A stretch of DNA of 64,000 bases, from assembly GCA_036346275.1 (NCBI GenBank), contig CM070730.1, forward strand, positions 39,788,918 through 39,852,917, read 5' to 3'. Under the pieces are notes generated by a model that made no database searches, had not been told where the DNA came from, and saw only the letters and a program-made list of their open reading frames with translations. The translations under genes were made by a program, and so were the position numbers. This DNA comes from Otatea glauca. Its lineage: Eukaryota > Streptophyta > Magnoliopsida > Poales > Poaceae. Each line of letters opens with the position of its first letter. Within the stretch, counting starts at the first letter, position 1. This document shows positions 22,465 through 35,938 of this stretch, one piece after another.

Positions 22465-25400
22465 CAGCCCGGGACGTTTGACCCTCGCCATGAAAATAGA
22501 AACACTCACCCAAGACGTGGTTCCTTTCACATCACACCCTACACGACGTTTCTGTTCACGGCAAGGCGTACACCGTTGCATTGGTAAGTAAACCCCCTAC
22601 AGACAGACCAAACCGGAATGCCTGAGCATAACTCCCGCCTTCCTTAGATGCAAAGCCACACCTAAACAACTTAATAGGCTAAGACCCGCCCATACAAGCC
22701 CTCGTGGTTGTACGAAAATCTTGAATCTATAGCGTCCCATTGCTCGGTCCTTAATCCGACACGGGCGATACTCCACCCTAACTACGTGCAAATCCCTTTG
22801 CACCTCCGGCTATTGCCAATAATCGCCCGCATCAAAACCATCGTTTTATTTTGGGTTTTTAATCAAAATACCCATAACCAACAGCTTTAATTCCAACATT
22901 TTCCATTTCTTAAGAAACAAGTTTTGATCTGATCATCATTCTCATTTGTTCTAAAAGCATGGCTAAGCATGGATAGAAGTAATCGCATATAACCACAATG
23001 ACATTAAGTAATTGTCTGAGCTCAAACTATGGTTATCAAGGTACACATATCCATACTTATCAAGGAAGTTTCATGAGACAACAGGTATAACTACCAGTAC
23101 CACAAAATAGCCATTTACAGAAAGTAAACGTATGCATGAAACATTTTAATAAACAATGCAAATTAAATTCTGGGATCAAGATGGTCAAAGGAGAGTGCTT
23201 GCCTTGCTCATTTATTGCTTACGACGAAGACACGATCGCAGATGACGGAGGCAACGACGGAGGAAGGGACGTCGGATTCTACACGTCGATTAATCGAAAA
23301 ATAGCAATTATCCAACTTTAATAAGGGCAAAAAGAAAACAGACAGAAAATCAAATAAAGATTCATTGTAGAAAACAGGGATGATTTAGGGTTTGGATTAT
23401 ATGATTTCGAGATCTCAAGATTTAGATAATTACACCTTCAGAAAGTTAATGGCTTTTAGGATGAACAAAACATGGTTTCCTCTGATAGATTATCTATTCT
23501 TGATTTACGAATTCAAGAGGCTAAAATTATGAATTCTTGTATTTATAACTTCGAATTATAGATGCTAAAATTATTTGGATTAAAAGAATTAAAACACTAG
23601 CTAGGAGTAGGGTTATGCAAATAGCACTTAATCTTAAGCGATTTTACATAAGAAGGGTTTTCGAATAAGTTGGATCTATTAAGCTAGGTTACTAGATTAA
23701 TTTATGGTTTTAAGAAGGTTCGGTGATACAAATATATTAACTACAAACTTCTTCATTAATACAAAGCTCACTTATTCACATTATAAGGTTCATTAAACAT
23801 AATATTTAGGGTTATTTAACCAATATGATTTATGTGGAAAACATGATGAAATATGATCATTTCATCATAATAGTATAGTATATACTTTGGATAATGATTC
23901 TAAACAACTTTTATGAATTATAATGTTTAGCTGAAAAGCTAAACGCGTTGCTAAAAAGCTATCGTGACACTAAAGTTTACGTTGAACAAAATCGGCCAAA
24001 AAGGGCTACAACTATCCTTATCATATTAGGGTTTTGCATAAGCAAAAACTATATGAATCATAAGTTATAAATAAAACATTTTCTCAGAGTATAGTAGTGC
24101 ATATCTTAAACATCGTTTCTGATTTATTCTACATGGGATTCGCATTAGGATGAGGTATTCTATAGATTGATGAAAAAGCTTGGGTATTTCTAGAATCCAG
24201 AAATTATAATATCCAAGGTTATTTCGCTATCAAGTTTTATATGTTAAATATGACAAAATAAGATTCTTTCTTCAGAATATGATAGTATTAGCATTGTACA
24301 GTATTTCTAAACTAATATTATCCATTTTACTGTAAAGACGAGTTATTTTATCTGCTGTTGAAATAGCATAAATGACCACGAAGTTAACGTTATAGTGAGT
24401 CGGACTTTGTTTACAGTTTGCGGCTACACCTTATAAGATTATTGATCCATTTTACAGGCATTAATTGGGGATGACACTAAGAGTGTTTTAAAGCTAGTTC
24501 CGTAATATTTCGCATTCATTTGTGATGTTTTTTTACCTACATGATCTTTAGGGCTAAATATGGCCTAACCCATAATTGTTCAAAATATTGCCATTTCTGT
24601 ACAGCAAGTTATTATCTGTTATTTTAAGGTCATAGCATTTGATTTTTGTCAGATTTGAAGTCCATTTGCGAGAGTTATAAACATTTGATCATTTTGCCGA
24701 TTGAAGGTTTGAGCATTTAGCAAATTGGTTAAACTAAAGCAAAGTCTAAATATTTTTGGTTATTCATAATCTACGCAACACCAGGAATACATCTAAACTG
24801 GTTTAATCTAATTTTGAGCTCATGTGAACATTATTCTAACCACCTGAAACTAGAATGTTATTAAGGAGTTAAACCAACAATCTTTTATTCAAAATACATT
24901 TAAATTTAAATGTTTTTGCAGAAATGGATTGCATACTGTTGCATTTACTTATGGTATTTATTTCATGATTTATGGATCAATATAAAATATACATCCTTCA
25001 TAACACCTATTTAGGGCCTAATATTCAAACCCTAATAAAAATATTTTCTGCAAGAAACATATGACTTTTTATTTCATATTCTAATTCCTTATTTCAATAC
25101 TTAAATTTAGAAACTAATTTTACTTCATTTGGACATTCTAGCAAAAGATATAAAGTGATGAATAAAAAGTGTCCAACTAGAAAAATAAAAGAGGTTTACG
25201 GGGTTCGAACCCCGGACACTGCTCGGTTGAAGCAACAAGTCTCTACCACTGGCTACGCTCGGCTTGTGACAAAGGGCTCGCCAAAGCAGATAAGGTTTAC
25301 CCGAGGCCAAAACAGAGGAGGAGCTATGGCGCGGCGGCGACGGCGGTCCGACGAAGCTCCGGCAAGGGGGAGGGCAGCTAGAGCACCAGCTCAACGGGGC

Positions 25401-27251
25401 GCATCCGTCTGTGGGTCTCGTCGTGCCGACCAAGACGATCGAAACAACGCGCCACCGAGCTCGGGCGGTAATGGCGCATCGGGCCGGGAGCAAGAACGAA
25501 GGTATTATAGATTGAATGGGCAACGAATTGAGCATCAACGTGATACCTGGGTTCCGCTTTGGCAATCGATTCGATCAGAGAGACACTGAGTTGGGCTGCC
25601 CACGCCCGTCGACCGTGGGGAAGAAAGGCGCTCGCGGCGGCGGTGCTCCGGCGAGACTTGGGTCTGGCCGAGGGCAAATAAAGCTATAGCATGACGAGGC
25701 GCTCCTGCTGATATTGTTGGTTGGCTCGGAGAACAACTAGAGCGGGCTGCCACCGATTGCGGTTACGGGAAGATGAACGAACGAAAGGAGTTCTCCAGTG
25801 AGCGAAAGTTAAGGGAAAAGACGGGAAATTAATTGCTGAGTACCCAGGAGGATTGACCGTAAACGAATTTGGCATTGGCTTACCGAGTGAGGCAATTTGT
25901 TTTTCGACCTCAAGACTCACGCTTCTCTTGGCAATGGCGGATGAGGAGCTTTCGGCCATGGCGGAAGTATGAGCAAAATTAGGCGTTCTGGCTGGATGGA
26001 TGTGGGGGAGGTAGAGGGGAGATGACAGGCGATGCTTCTATGACTCCGGGTTGGCTTTTATAGGCGGCAAGGGCGGTGCATCGGTAGTATTTGAACGCAA
26101 GCAATTTCTGCGGCTCGGTTTGTTCCTGGCGACGAGTTGGCGCGAGGTCCCTCCGGCAATGAATTAACGTGGGCTGGTCAAGGTATGGCGCACGAGAACC
26201 AAGGTCAGCCGTGGCAGGGATCGAGCAGAGGCGGTGCGGTGATGCGCTGAATCTGGGCGAAGCTGGCGCGAAGACTCGGGAGCTTTGGTCTGCAAAGAGG
26301 GAAAAGAACGGGGAAGAGAGGGGGAGGTCTGATGAGCGGGGCCGGGACCACAGGGCAGAGAGAGGGAAAGGTTTCCCGTTATTTTTGGTGAACGGTTACG
26401 GAAAAGGTTGGCCCCACATGTCGGTGAGAGAAATCGAGTCAAGGGACAAGCTTCAGCTGGACAGACCCATGTGAGCATTGAAATGGCCATCAGATCAAAT
26501 TGAATAATTGCGAAACTTTTTGACTGAGCTCTCCTAGTAGTTTTTAATCTTCAGTAAAAATTTTAGACTCAAATACCGCATGGTTAAATTATAAAAATTC
26601 TGACACTGTGGTCTTGTACAGGACTTGAATTTTGGTATTTTATTTATTTAAAAGGTTAAAACCGTATTATTTATTTTTGAACCTTTTATGAGGGGTTATA
26701 CCTAGTTCAAGGATGTCTATGAAAAATTTTCAAGTCAAAATATCAAGTTAATATTTTATAAAAATTCTGACATGAAGTTTTCTAGTTTTTGATTGTTTCT
26801 GTTTTTGAATTATTAGAGGGCTTTGACAACATGATCAAATCCTGATATTTTTACCAGGTGTAAAAACTGCTATAAGGGTGCTATGGTAATTTTTATAGCT
26901 CCAGATAATTTTCGGATATTTTACACAAATTCTGACTTGCACTGTTTTTAGTCAAAAGAGGTGTCATTCATTTTATTTACCCATTTTTCTGTGCATAAAA
27001 TTTTACATGTTGATTTTACTGACTTACCAGCATGGTTAAGGTTCTATGGTAATTTTTCCAAAATTTATCTTTTACCATTTTATCTTGTTACCATTATCCA
27101 TTCCTTAATTCCATTTCTTAACTTTTTCATTCAATATCAAAATCCAGGGAAAATCCAAATAAATTCCAATAATGTCAGGGAAAATCAGAGATAAATATAT
27201 CCAATTTCAAAATATGAATTTTTATATTATGGTATTTTTCGGGATGTTACA
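22465..27251 (-). mobile_element. E1 5' LTR, proximal part
   Basis: This continues the E1 5' LTR on the far side of E2 and repeats about 334-5,115. It ends at 27,251 with ...CGGGATGTTACA, which on the minus strand is the LTR start TGTAACATCCCG. It includes the second copy of the tRNA-like module (about 25,195-25,268), the GC-rich block (about 25,300-26,460) and a TATA box at 26,055-26,063. It inserted into the tnp2 gene of E3; the matching flank lies before position 1, so the duplication cannot be checked. Confidence 0.9.
26055..26063 (-). promoter_or_regulatory. TATA box of E1 5' LTR
   Basis: CTATAAAAG on the minus strand, conserved with 3,922-3,930. In the 5' LTR it would start the E1 transcript. 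Confidence 0.65.
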
Positions 27252-29522
27252 GGGAACATGTTGTGTAGATACACGGGTCCAAGGATACCTATCTCTTTGA
27301 CAAGGTGAACAGTGAGATGAACCATTATATCAAAGAATGCAAGAGGAAAGATCATCTCAAGACTAACCAAACTTTGTACCACGTCATCCTACAGCTTACT
27401 TAGTTTATCTGGGTTGATGACCTTCTGTGAAATCGCGTTGAAAAAAGAACACAGCTTTGTGATTGTCCCTCGTACCCACTCGGGCAGTATGCTTCTCACA
27501 GCCATTGGGAGCAACTGTGTCATTAACACAAGACAGTCATGAGATTTCATGTGTACGATTTTATTCTCTTTCGTGTTTACGAGTCTCTTTATATTCGAGG
27601 AGTATCCGGAAGGGACCTTCACACTGCTCAGAACTCTATCACGCTTTTTTCTCTTCTTTGCTTAGAGTGTAGCTCGCAGGATGTAGGTAATGTTGTCCTT
27701 TCTCTCTCTTTTCGGGATGTAGGTTGTTCCTCGGTTCAAGAGTTTAAGGTCCTTCCGAGCTTGCGGTGTATCTTTCGATTTTCCGTACATATCTATGTAG
27801 CCTAACAGTTCAAGCGGACATTCTTCGTGATGTGCATGAAGTCAAGTGAGTGATTTAACCTCCGTAACTTCCCAATAAGGCAAGTCCCAAAATATTGACT
27901 TCTTCTTCCACATGGGTGCATGACCATCCTCATTACGCACATGTTTGCTTCCGGACCCTTTCCAAATACTACTTTCAAATCCTTTACCATAGCAAACACA
28001 CGTGGCCCACTACGATCTTTGAGGCCTTGCACGAAGGTCCGTTGCCGTTAAATTTCCCCGCCTTCCTTCCGCAACGGGTGACTCGTAAGAAGAAACCTCG
28101 GTGACCCATGTATACAACCTTCCGAGAGTTTTTCGGTACATGCCGTCCGTTTCATCTAAGCACCGGATGCGTGCTCTATATCCTTTGATAGTTAGGCCGG
28201 ACAGTTTCCGAGAAGCGAGCGGATCGTTGATTGTTACAAATAACAATGCACGTAGGGTGAAATACTACCTTTTGTACTCATCCCATACCCTTGCACCATC
28301 ATCCCACAACGTCACAAGATCTTCAACCAATGGTTTCAGGTAGACCTCGATGTCATTTCCGGGTTGCTTGGGGCCTTGGATCAACAACGGCATCATGATG
28401 TACTTTCGCTTCATGCACAACCATGGAGGAATGTTATAGATACATAGTGTAACGGACCAGGTGCTATGGCTGCTGCTCAATTCTCCGAAAGGATTCATCC
28501 CATCGGTACTCAACCCAAACCTTATGTTTCTCACCTCATCTGCGAAGTCCGGGTACGTCCGGTCGACTTTCCTCCACTGTGAGCCATCTGCAGGGTATCT
28601 AAGCATCCCGTCGTCCTTACGCTCTTCTTTGTGCCAACGCATCATCTAGGCATGCGCTTTGTTAGCAAACATACGTTTCAATCGGGGGATCACAGGGAAA
28701 TACTACAACACTTTAGCTGGAGGTCTCTTCTTCTTACGCTCCCCATCTATTTCACCGGATCGTCACGCTTCACCTTATACCGTGATCCTCTCGCACTGCT
28801 GGACAAACATCCAAATCGGCATACTCATTGCGATACGAGGATACAATCATTAGGACATGCGTGTATCTTCGTACTTCCAATCCCAAAGGATGGATGACTT
28901 GCTTGGCTTCATATGTAGATTCGGGCGAGTGTTATCTTACTGAAGCAACTTCTTTACGAGTGATAACACCTCATCGAATCCCTTATCGACACACCATTTC
29001 TAGCCTTCCATTGCATAAGTTCCAGTGTGGTACGCAACTTTTTGTGGCCCTGCCCACAGTTTGGGTACAAAGGAGTTCTGTGGTCCTCTAACATGCGCTG
29101 GAACTTTTCGAACTGTCTTTCATCTGTGTAGTCTCCCTCTCCGCCACGCAAAGATCCGGTCTAGCTCATCATCACCAAAGTCACCAAGTGTTTCTTCCAC
29201 GGAACATGATTGCGTGTCGTCCGGGATCTTTATTAAATCCATCTTCCTCTTCCTCGTCTTCTTCATCGTCTTCCTGGCTAATTACCTCAACTTCGCCATG
29301 GTTGGTCCAACAGGTATAGTTTGGCATAAAACCTCTCATGATCAAGTGGTTCATAACTTGCCATCACTGGGAGTGCTCCTTCTCGTTCTTGCAATCTACA
29401 CACGGACAACATATGAAGCTGCCTGGAGGCAAGAATACAATGGCCGCATCGAGAAAAGCTTGCACGCCATCAATGAACTCTCTCGAGCGACGGTCCGCAT
29501 TGTACATCCATTGCCGATTCAT
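27252..29522 (-). pseudogene. tnp2: CACTA (En/Spm) transposase, tnp2 type, truncated (E3)
   Basis: The product would bind element ends and move the CACTA element. From the start (ATG at 29,522) I read the Transpos_assoc domain (MNRQWMYNADRRSREFIDGV, then ICCPCVDCKN and RGFMPNYTCWTNHGE). The tnp2 core at 28,645-28,265 has RFGLSTDGMNPFGE, SSSHSTWSVTLCIYN, PPWLCMKRKYIMMP and LIQGPKQPGND. Then come LFVTIND and RCLDETDG (28,246-28,010) and a DUF4218-type C-terminus (MKSHDCLVLMTQLLP, KLCSFFNAISQKV at 27,622-27,389, on to ASLEMIFP-like sequence at 27,350). Frameshifts and stops separate the blocks. The gene is cut at 27,252 by the E1 LTR. Confidence 0.9.
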
Positions 29523-30410
29523 CTATACCAAGTTATAATTTCATTAAAAATTATAACAAATTCCGTTAGAAAAATTATAACCTAACTTAAATTTCGTAAC
29601 ATTTAAACCCAACAAAAAAAAACTCCACCTGCACCGTCATCCAATTAAAGACCTACCTTTCTAATTATTTTGTATCCCTTCCTACCTTTGTAATTATTTT
29701 TTATCCTTCTACATGTTTTTCTATTTTATTTCATACACCAATAATTACTTCCTTGCAATGTTGTACCTAGATCTCTCCCAATATTGTGATATTTAAGATT
29801 CTAAAGCTAACAACCACCTAGATCTAAAGCTTCCAATCACCTTTACCTTGTAATGTCATATTTTGAACTAGATCTCCACCCTACATCTTCATACAACAAC
29901 AAAAACAAGGCACAGAAAACAAATTTTCGATAATGCTTAAAAAGTTCAAGATTTCTCCACATCCATTGAAAAAAATAGCAATATCTAGGTGAGAAGGATG
30001 TCCACATGATGTTACTAACTTTGAAACATTTAATTTAGAGCTAATCACCTCTAATTAAAAATTTGGACAGCACCTCCCCAAACAGTAACTTGGTCGGCCT
30101 TCTCTGTTCGATCGTATTCGTACCTCTCACGGCGCATGGAGGAAGAAGGGTTTAAATGCGCTGCTGGAGGGCTTCTAGAGCGGTTGGAGACACGAACCGC
30201 TCGAAGGTTGCGTTCTAGAAACGGTTCTTTTCTCAAACCGCTTCTGATTTTCAGAAGCGGTTTGAGAAAAGAACCGCTTCTAGAACGCAACCTTCGGCGA
30301 TTCGTGTCTCCATCCGCTCGAAGCCCTCTCCGACCGTTATAACGAACCGCTTCTGGTGCGAAGATCACAACGGGTTCGCACCAAACTGCTTCTAATAGGC
30401 CGGTTGTGAT
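29523..30410 (-). mobile_element. E3 CACTA 5' leader and subterminal repeats
   Basis: This is the sequence between the tnp2 start and the CACTA end. It is AT-rich and featureless from 29,540 to 30,050. From 30,180 to 30,400 it has repeated AGAAGCGGTT words in both orientations, the kind of subterminal repeats that CACTA transposases bind. Confidence 0.7.
30185..30312. repeat. Subterminal inverted repeat (hairpin) of E3
   Basis: Two arms of about 60 bases are near-perfect reverse complements around the centre CTTCTGATTTTCAGAAG (30,241-30,257). The arms contain GGTTCTTTTCTCAAACCGC and its complement, and GAGACACGAA / TTCGTGTCTC at the outer ends. A transcript could fold into a long hairpin. 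Confidence 0.9.
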
Positions 30411-30429
30411 GCCCAGTTCTGTAGTAGTG
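30411..30429 (-). mobile_element. E3 CACTA terminal inverted repeat
   Basis: The minus strand starts CACTACTACAGAACTGGGC, a CACTA terminus, followed inward by subterminal repeats and tnp2. The partner end lies outside the window, so the 3-bp duplication (flank AGC at 30,430) cannot be confirmed. Confidence 0.75.
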
Positions 30430-31618
30430 AGCGGGTCACCGTGAGGATGCTCGCCAGCGAGTCGCGCTGGCAGCTCGCAGGGCGGTCGCCTCCGGTGGCG
30501 GCGACATCGGCCGTGTCATCCTGGACGGCTGCATGGCCGGGCTGTGGACGTGGTCACCAGCGTCGTAGGGAGCAATGCAAATACATCATGTAGCCAAATT
30601 AAGTATACACATACATCATGTAGTTGACTTGTGCTGTCTCATTCGTGAAAAATGTGTGTATATATATCTGTATATAGGACGACACAGTTGAGATGTCCCT
30701 GATCGATTTGTCGTTTGTTGCAGTTGTTGAAGAGAAAATTAAAGGAGAAGAAAAAAAAGGAAAGACTGATCATCTATTGCATTGTGCATATATGCATGCT
30801 TTGACTTTCGATCCTCCATCAACAAGGCGTGATCCAACGCATGAAAAATACGGGCGGGGGCTCTCGTGCACCACAGGATTTCACTAAGCCAGGCGACCAA
30901 TTCCTCCCTAAAGTTTACCTACTTTTTTGCCATCGATCAGACACTGACAGCGATGTTATCCACTAACTAGCGCGCGCTCTCTCTCTCTAGCTAGTAGGAG
31001 TATATTGTTAACCTCCTGCATGCATATCTATCTGCATGCGAATCTTTGCATGTTCTTGCATTGGCAACACTTGGCATGGCACCTGGAATGCATACATTTG
31101 TCAAAGGAATCACACGCGTACTGCAACTCCAATCTTTTCAGCTGGTTTCAGAGCTAGCTAATTCCTTTCCCATCTTTATTTGGGACACAGCACACGTATC
31201 TATCCATGGATGCTTTCGATCCAACTACCATGGATAAGTCTCAAGTCTCACCACATGCAAACAAGAATATGTATATGAATCAGCAGTTTCTCTGTCATCG
31301 TTCTACATCGCGGTCGATTGGACATGCGAGTGGAGATGGCCCATGCAGCTGGGTTGCTAGCAAATCCTGCATACTTGTCATTCTAACATGAACCTACCCG
31401 TTCGTTTCTACCAGCTTATATATACATCAAGAGCAGACAGCAATATTGCAGGTGGATCCTAGCTTCATATATTTTCCAAACCTGATGATGATGAACGAAC
31501 ACGTACAGAATGTTGAAGATGACACAGATCGATCAATCTATCGATCGTGCCAGTGTTACCAGCTTACTAATTTGTAAGTACTAATTGCTTGTATTTCCTA
31601 CCATTAACTGGCACGCAC
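30430..31618. other. Unassigned segment between two CACTA ends
   Basis: This 1.2 kb shows no element signature. The first 145 bases are GC-rich and have one open plus-strand frame with RRAVASGGGDIGRVILDGC, ending at a TAG at about 30,568; it could be the last exon of a host gene or a captured fragment, and I do not recognise it. The rest is mixed-composition DNA with repeated CATGCA words (30,785-31,050) and no convincing ORF. Confidence 0.4.
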
Positions 31619-31835
31619 GACTACTACAAAAGAACACATATTAGACCGTTCATCACTAACGGTTTTCAAAATCAGTCTGTGATAGTCGATCATCACTGAC
31701 AGTTTTTTTTCCAAAATCAGTCATTGATGAGTTCCATTATCATCATAGACGGTTTTTGGCTAAAACCGTCAGTGATGAGGTCTACATCATAGACGGTTTT
31801 AGCCAAAAACCGTTTGTGATGTGATTTTTCTGGAA
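31619..31835 (+). mobile_element. E4: second CACTA-like terminus with subterminal repeats
   Basis: The sequence starts ACTACTACAAAAGAACAC (first base of CACTA changed) and is followed by several copies of a CATCACTGACGGTTTT-like word in both orientations. One pair (about 31,742-31,822) forms an inverted repeat around ACGGTTTTTGGCTAAAACCGT. This is the layout of grass CACTA ends, reading inward to the right. Its interior is cut by the E5 LTR at 32,322. Confidence 0.6.
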
Positions 31836-31972
31836 ATAAGTAAAGAGAGCCCCGACCTCCTTAGTGTTTTTAGGGTTTCCCAAGCTACTTTTGAGGTGGC
31901 TGTGATTGAGAGACGATATGATGAAAGAAGACCGTGGATTTGAAACTGTGATTGTAGATCCTTTTGTTTTAG

Positions 31973-32321
31973 GTGATCTAAGGTTAGTAATTGGTTTTAA
32001 TTTGCATTATATTCAAGATCTAGCTTGGTAAAGAGGGAATTGAAGATGGTTTAGATCTAGCTTGGTGTTGATCCATTAATTTGTTCTTTGTGATCTAAAG
32101 TAGTAATTGGTTCTAATTATATTATACTCAAGATGTAGCTAGCTAGGTAAAGAGAGAATTGAAGATGCTAAGGTGATCTAAGGTTAGTAATTGGTTCTAA
32201 TTTTCATTATATACAAGATCTAGCTTGGTAAAGAGGGAATTGAAGATGGTTTTGATCAAGCTTGGTGTAGATACATTTGTTCTTGTTGATCTAAAGTAGT
32301 AATTGGTTCTAATTACATTAT
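31973..32321 (+). repeat. Tandem repeat inside E4, period about 200 bp
   Basis: GATCTAAGGTTAGTAATTGG recurs at about 31,975 and 32,174, with half-units starting GATCTAAAGTAGTAATTGG at about 32,091 and 32,289. Each unit carries GAATTGAAGATG and CTAGCTTGG words. The last unit is cut by the LTR at 32,322. There is no coding potential. Confidence 0.8.
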
Positions 32322-33013
32322 TGTAACATCCCAAAAATGTAAATTAAATAAAATGTGAAATACAAATATGAATTTTGATTTCCGTCTGATTTTTTGTATT
32401 TCTGTGATTTTCTTGGAATTTTGCTCTTAAGAAAAATAAAAATTTAAATCCAAAAACTACTCTTTTAATTTATGGAGACCAAAACCCAAAAGGGTAAAAT
32501 TCAGAGAAAATTTTATTTAAATTCTAGGACACTTCCAGACACTGCAGGGCTAGTATCAAAACAGTATGATTGCAATTAACTATGAAAAGAAATCTAAAAT
32601 AATACATGGAGACTAGAAATAGTATCAATGTCAGAATTAAATAAAAGTTTGTGAATGTGATCATCACTTGAACTTTTTATGTTGTTATCCTCAGTGCCTT
32701 GGGAACCTACCTAGAAATTTTCATAAAAATAAAAGCTAAATTTCTATGTAGGAAAAATCAAAATGAGAAAAGTGAAATAACTGATTGGATCAATATCAGA
32801 ATTTAATTACAATTTCTAGAGCTGATCATCTTCTGAAAATTTTATTTAAACATTAAAATATTCATGGAGATATCCAGAATTTTTTTTTAAAAAGTAGACT
32901 CAGTTTGTACACTCAGAAAAATCAAAAAACTGAAATTGAATAAATGTAACAGTCAAATTGTCAGAATTGTTAAAAATTACATGAGGCAAGTTAAGAGTTG
33001 AAATTGTTTCAGA
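32322..33013 (+). mobile_element. E5 LTR, first part
   Basis: Starts TGTAACATCCC after ATTAT and runs as AT-rich gypsy LTR sequence until the copia element E6 interrupts it at 33,014. It resumes at 41,941. Read as a plus-strand LTR of a family related to E1, E7 and E9. Confidence 0.75.
33009..33013. repeat. Target-site duplication of E6 (TCAGA / CCAGA)
   Basis: TCAGA before 33,014 matches CCAGA at 41,941-41,945 after the E6 3' LTR, with one C/T difference. Confidence 0.75.
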
Positions 33014-33065
33014 TGTTAGAAGTAAACTTATAATAGAAAAATTTTAGTTTGAAAAGTTTATATTA
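33014..33065 (+). mobile_element. E6 5' LTR, first 52 bases
   Basis: TGTTAGAAGTAAAC... matches the start of the 3' LTR at 41,715-41,766 with a few substitutions, and is cut by E7 at TATTA. Confidence 0.9.
33061..33065. repeat. Target-site duplication of E7 (TATTA)
   Basis: TATTA at 33,061-33,065 recurs at 39,368-39,372. The uninterrupted E6 3' LTR has it once (TTTATATTAAGAAAG). Confidence 0.93.
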
Positions 33066-35457
33066 TGTAACATCCCGAAAAACAAATTAATATAAAAATA
33101 AATATTTTAAATTTTAAAATATTTATTTATGAGTTTTATTGGCTTTATTGGTTCTTATTTAAATTTCTTTGGATTTTTGTATTGTATGGAAATCCAACAA
33201 TTAGAATTAGTAAATGGAAAATGGTGAAAAGGTAAAATGGTAAAAGTAAAAGTTAGAAAAATTTACCATGGTAATTCTAAGCATGCAGTGGATGAGTGTA
33301 TCCAGCAAATAAATTGTAATACATAAGAAAGTATTAAATAGTTGAAAGGACATCCCTTTGACCTCCAAATAGTGCAAGGACAGATTTATTATAACATTTT
33401 AGAACGTTATCTGCACCTGGAAAATTTACCATAATGTCCTCAATACATTATTTACCTCTGGTAAAAATATTAGAAATTAATAATGTCATTTAGTGCCTTT
33501 TAAAATTTATAAACTGAGGCATTGGAAATCTCTAAATCAGAATGTCAGAATTTATATAAAATAAATATAAAATATTTTAACTTGAAATTTTTATGGGAGA
33601 ATAAATATGTTAAATATAACTCTTATAAAAAGTTTGAAAAATAATTAATACAATTTGGACCTTTAAATAAATCAAAATCCGAAATCAAAATTCTGAGCAG
33701 TGCACAGTGTCAGAATTTTAATTAATTAACCATGCGGTATTTCCGTCTCAAAATTTTACTGGACGCTAAACACTCCCTGGAGACTCTAATAAAAAAGTTT
33801 CATAATTTTTCAACTTGAATTTCTGGGCTTTTTGACACGAGTACTAACTCGTCCTAGAGCAATTTCGTTCCTGTGCTTGGGACACCTCACTAAAATCCAG
33901 AGACTTCCTTCACATGGCTGTGTTTAAGCCAGCCATTGATTCATTCTCACGCCAAGCCAGCCACTGAGTCGTTCCACACCAAAGCCATCATCTCTTCCAT
34001 TGCTCCATCCTCATTCCAGTGAACACAAAACCAGAGAGAAGATAAAGGAGGCCAAGCAATCCCAAGCCAGAAACTGGAGCTTCTCCTTCTCCGGCATTGT
34101 CGCAGAGCTTTCCAAGAAGAGGAAGTTTTCGACCAAGCCAATTCCTTCCTTTCGTGCAAAAACCAGAAGCTCATCTCTTCCGCCATTCTTGAAGCTCGAA
34201 GCTTAAAACCCGATTCAAGTGCTGCGGTGAGAGGTATTCCAATTCCTTGAGAAAATAACACCCTGATTCTTCACTGATCACTTCGTAAACCTCATTTTCA
34301 TCTCTTTTTGCTTGCAACGCCGCCACGCCCCATTTCTTCTTCCTCGGTTCTGGCGCTCGGTGGTGGCCCAGCTCGGCACTTCTCCGGATGAATCGATCCC
34401 AAAAATGGTACTCCCTAGCCCCACTGATGCTTACCATGTTACCGATTCGGCCGGAGACTCACCCATTCTTCTTCTCCGGTGATCTTCGGCCATTGCCGCC
34501 GCCCCCTCTCGACAGCGAGGTACCTCCGGTCATCTCCGGTGGTGATTGACCCCACCATCAGGTGCGGGGTGGTCCATTGAAGCTCGTCGTGCCGTTGATT
34601 CGGCTGGAGCTTCGCCGGAACGCCGTCGCCGCCGTGCCCTAGCCGGAGCTCTACTCCTCTCTCACTGCCTAGCGGGCCCGACTCGTCAGTCAGAGCAAAG
34701 TCTCCAGTCAAACCGGTAAAAGGCGTGTTCTGTTATGTGAAAGCGTATTTTCTGAATTTCTGTTTCATTTTCAAGACCCGAATCAAGTTAAATAGCTATA
34801 ACTTTTGAACCATAGATCCAAATTAAATGAAATAATTTTATATATTCATCTAAAATCAAATTCTTCCATAATATGCAAAAACATTTTGAAAAACAGTATT
34901 GGGTTAATTTGAAATTCAAATCCAAACAAAAGGGTTTAATATGTGCTACATATTAAAATGTTGTAGACAAACTTAAAATTTAATGAAACAATTTTATTAG
35001 AATCCTTATGCTACCAGGAGCTCAAATATATATATAAATATTTATATTTTACCTTTGTTTAAATTATTTCCCATTAAAGGTTATTCTCAATAGAATAAAT
35101 AATCAGAAATGAATAATTGTATAAAGGAAATTCTAAAATAAATAAAGTTGATTTATAGACACTTAGATGTCAGTAGGCTGCCTTAAATATGCTGAATTTA
35201 TTTAGGAATGAATTTGGTTTTAACTTGCTTTATGAATAGTAAATAATCCAAATGAATTGCATGTGTGCATATGTTAGCTAACAGTAGTATATGCATACAT
35301 ATATAAATTTCAGAATGGGTTATGAAACTACGTTATTATGCTGAAATGATTAAGATATGAACTTGATTTAGACTTGTTAGATAAATGGTAAATGATTCAA
35401 ATGGAAAAATGTGTGTGTGTGTATATATATATATGTGTATATATATATATATATATA

Positions 35458-35938
<481 letters not shown>

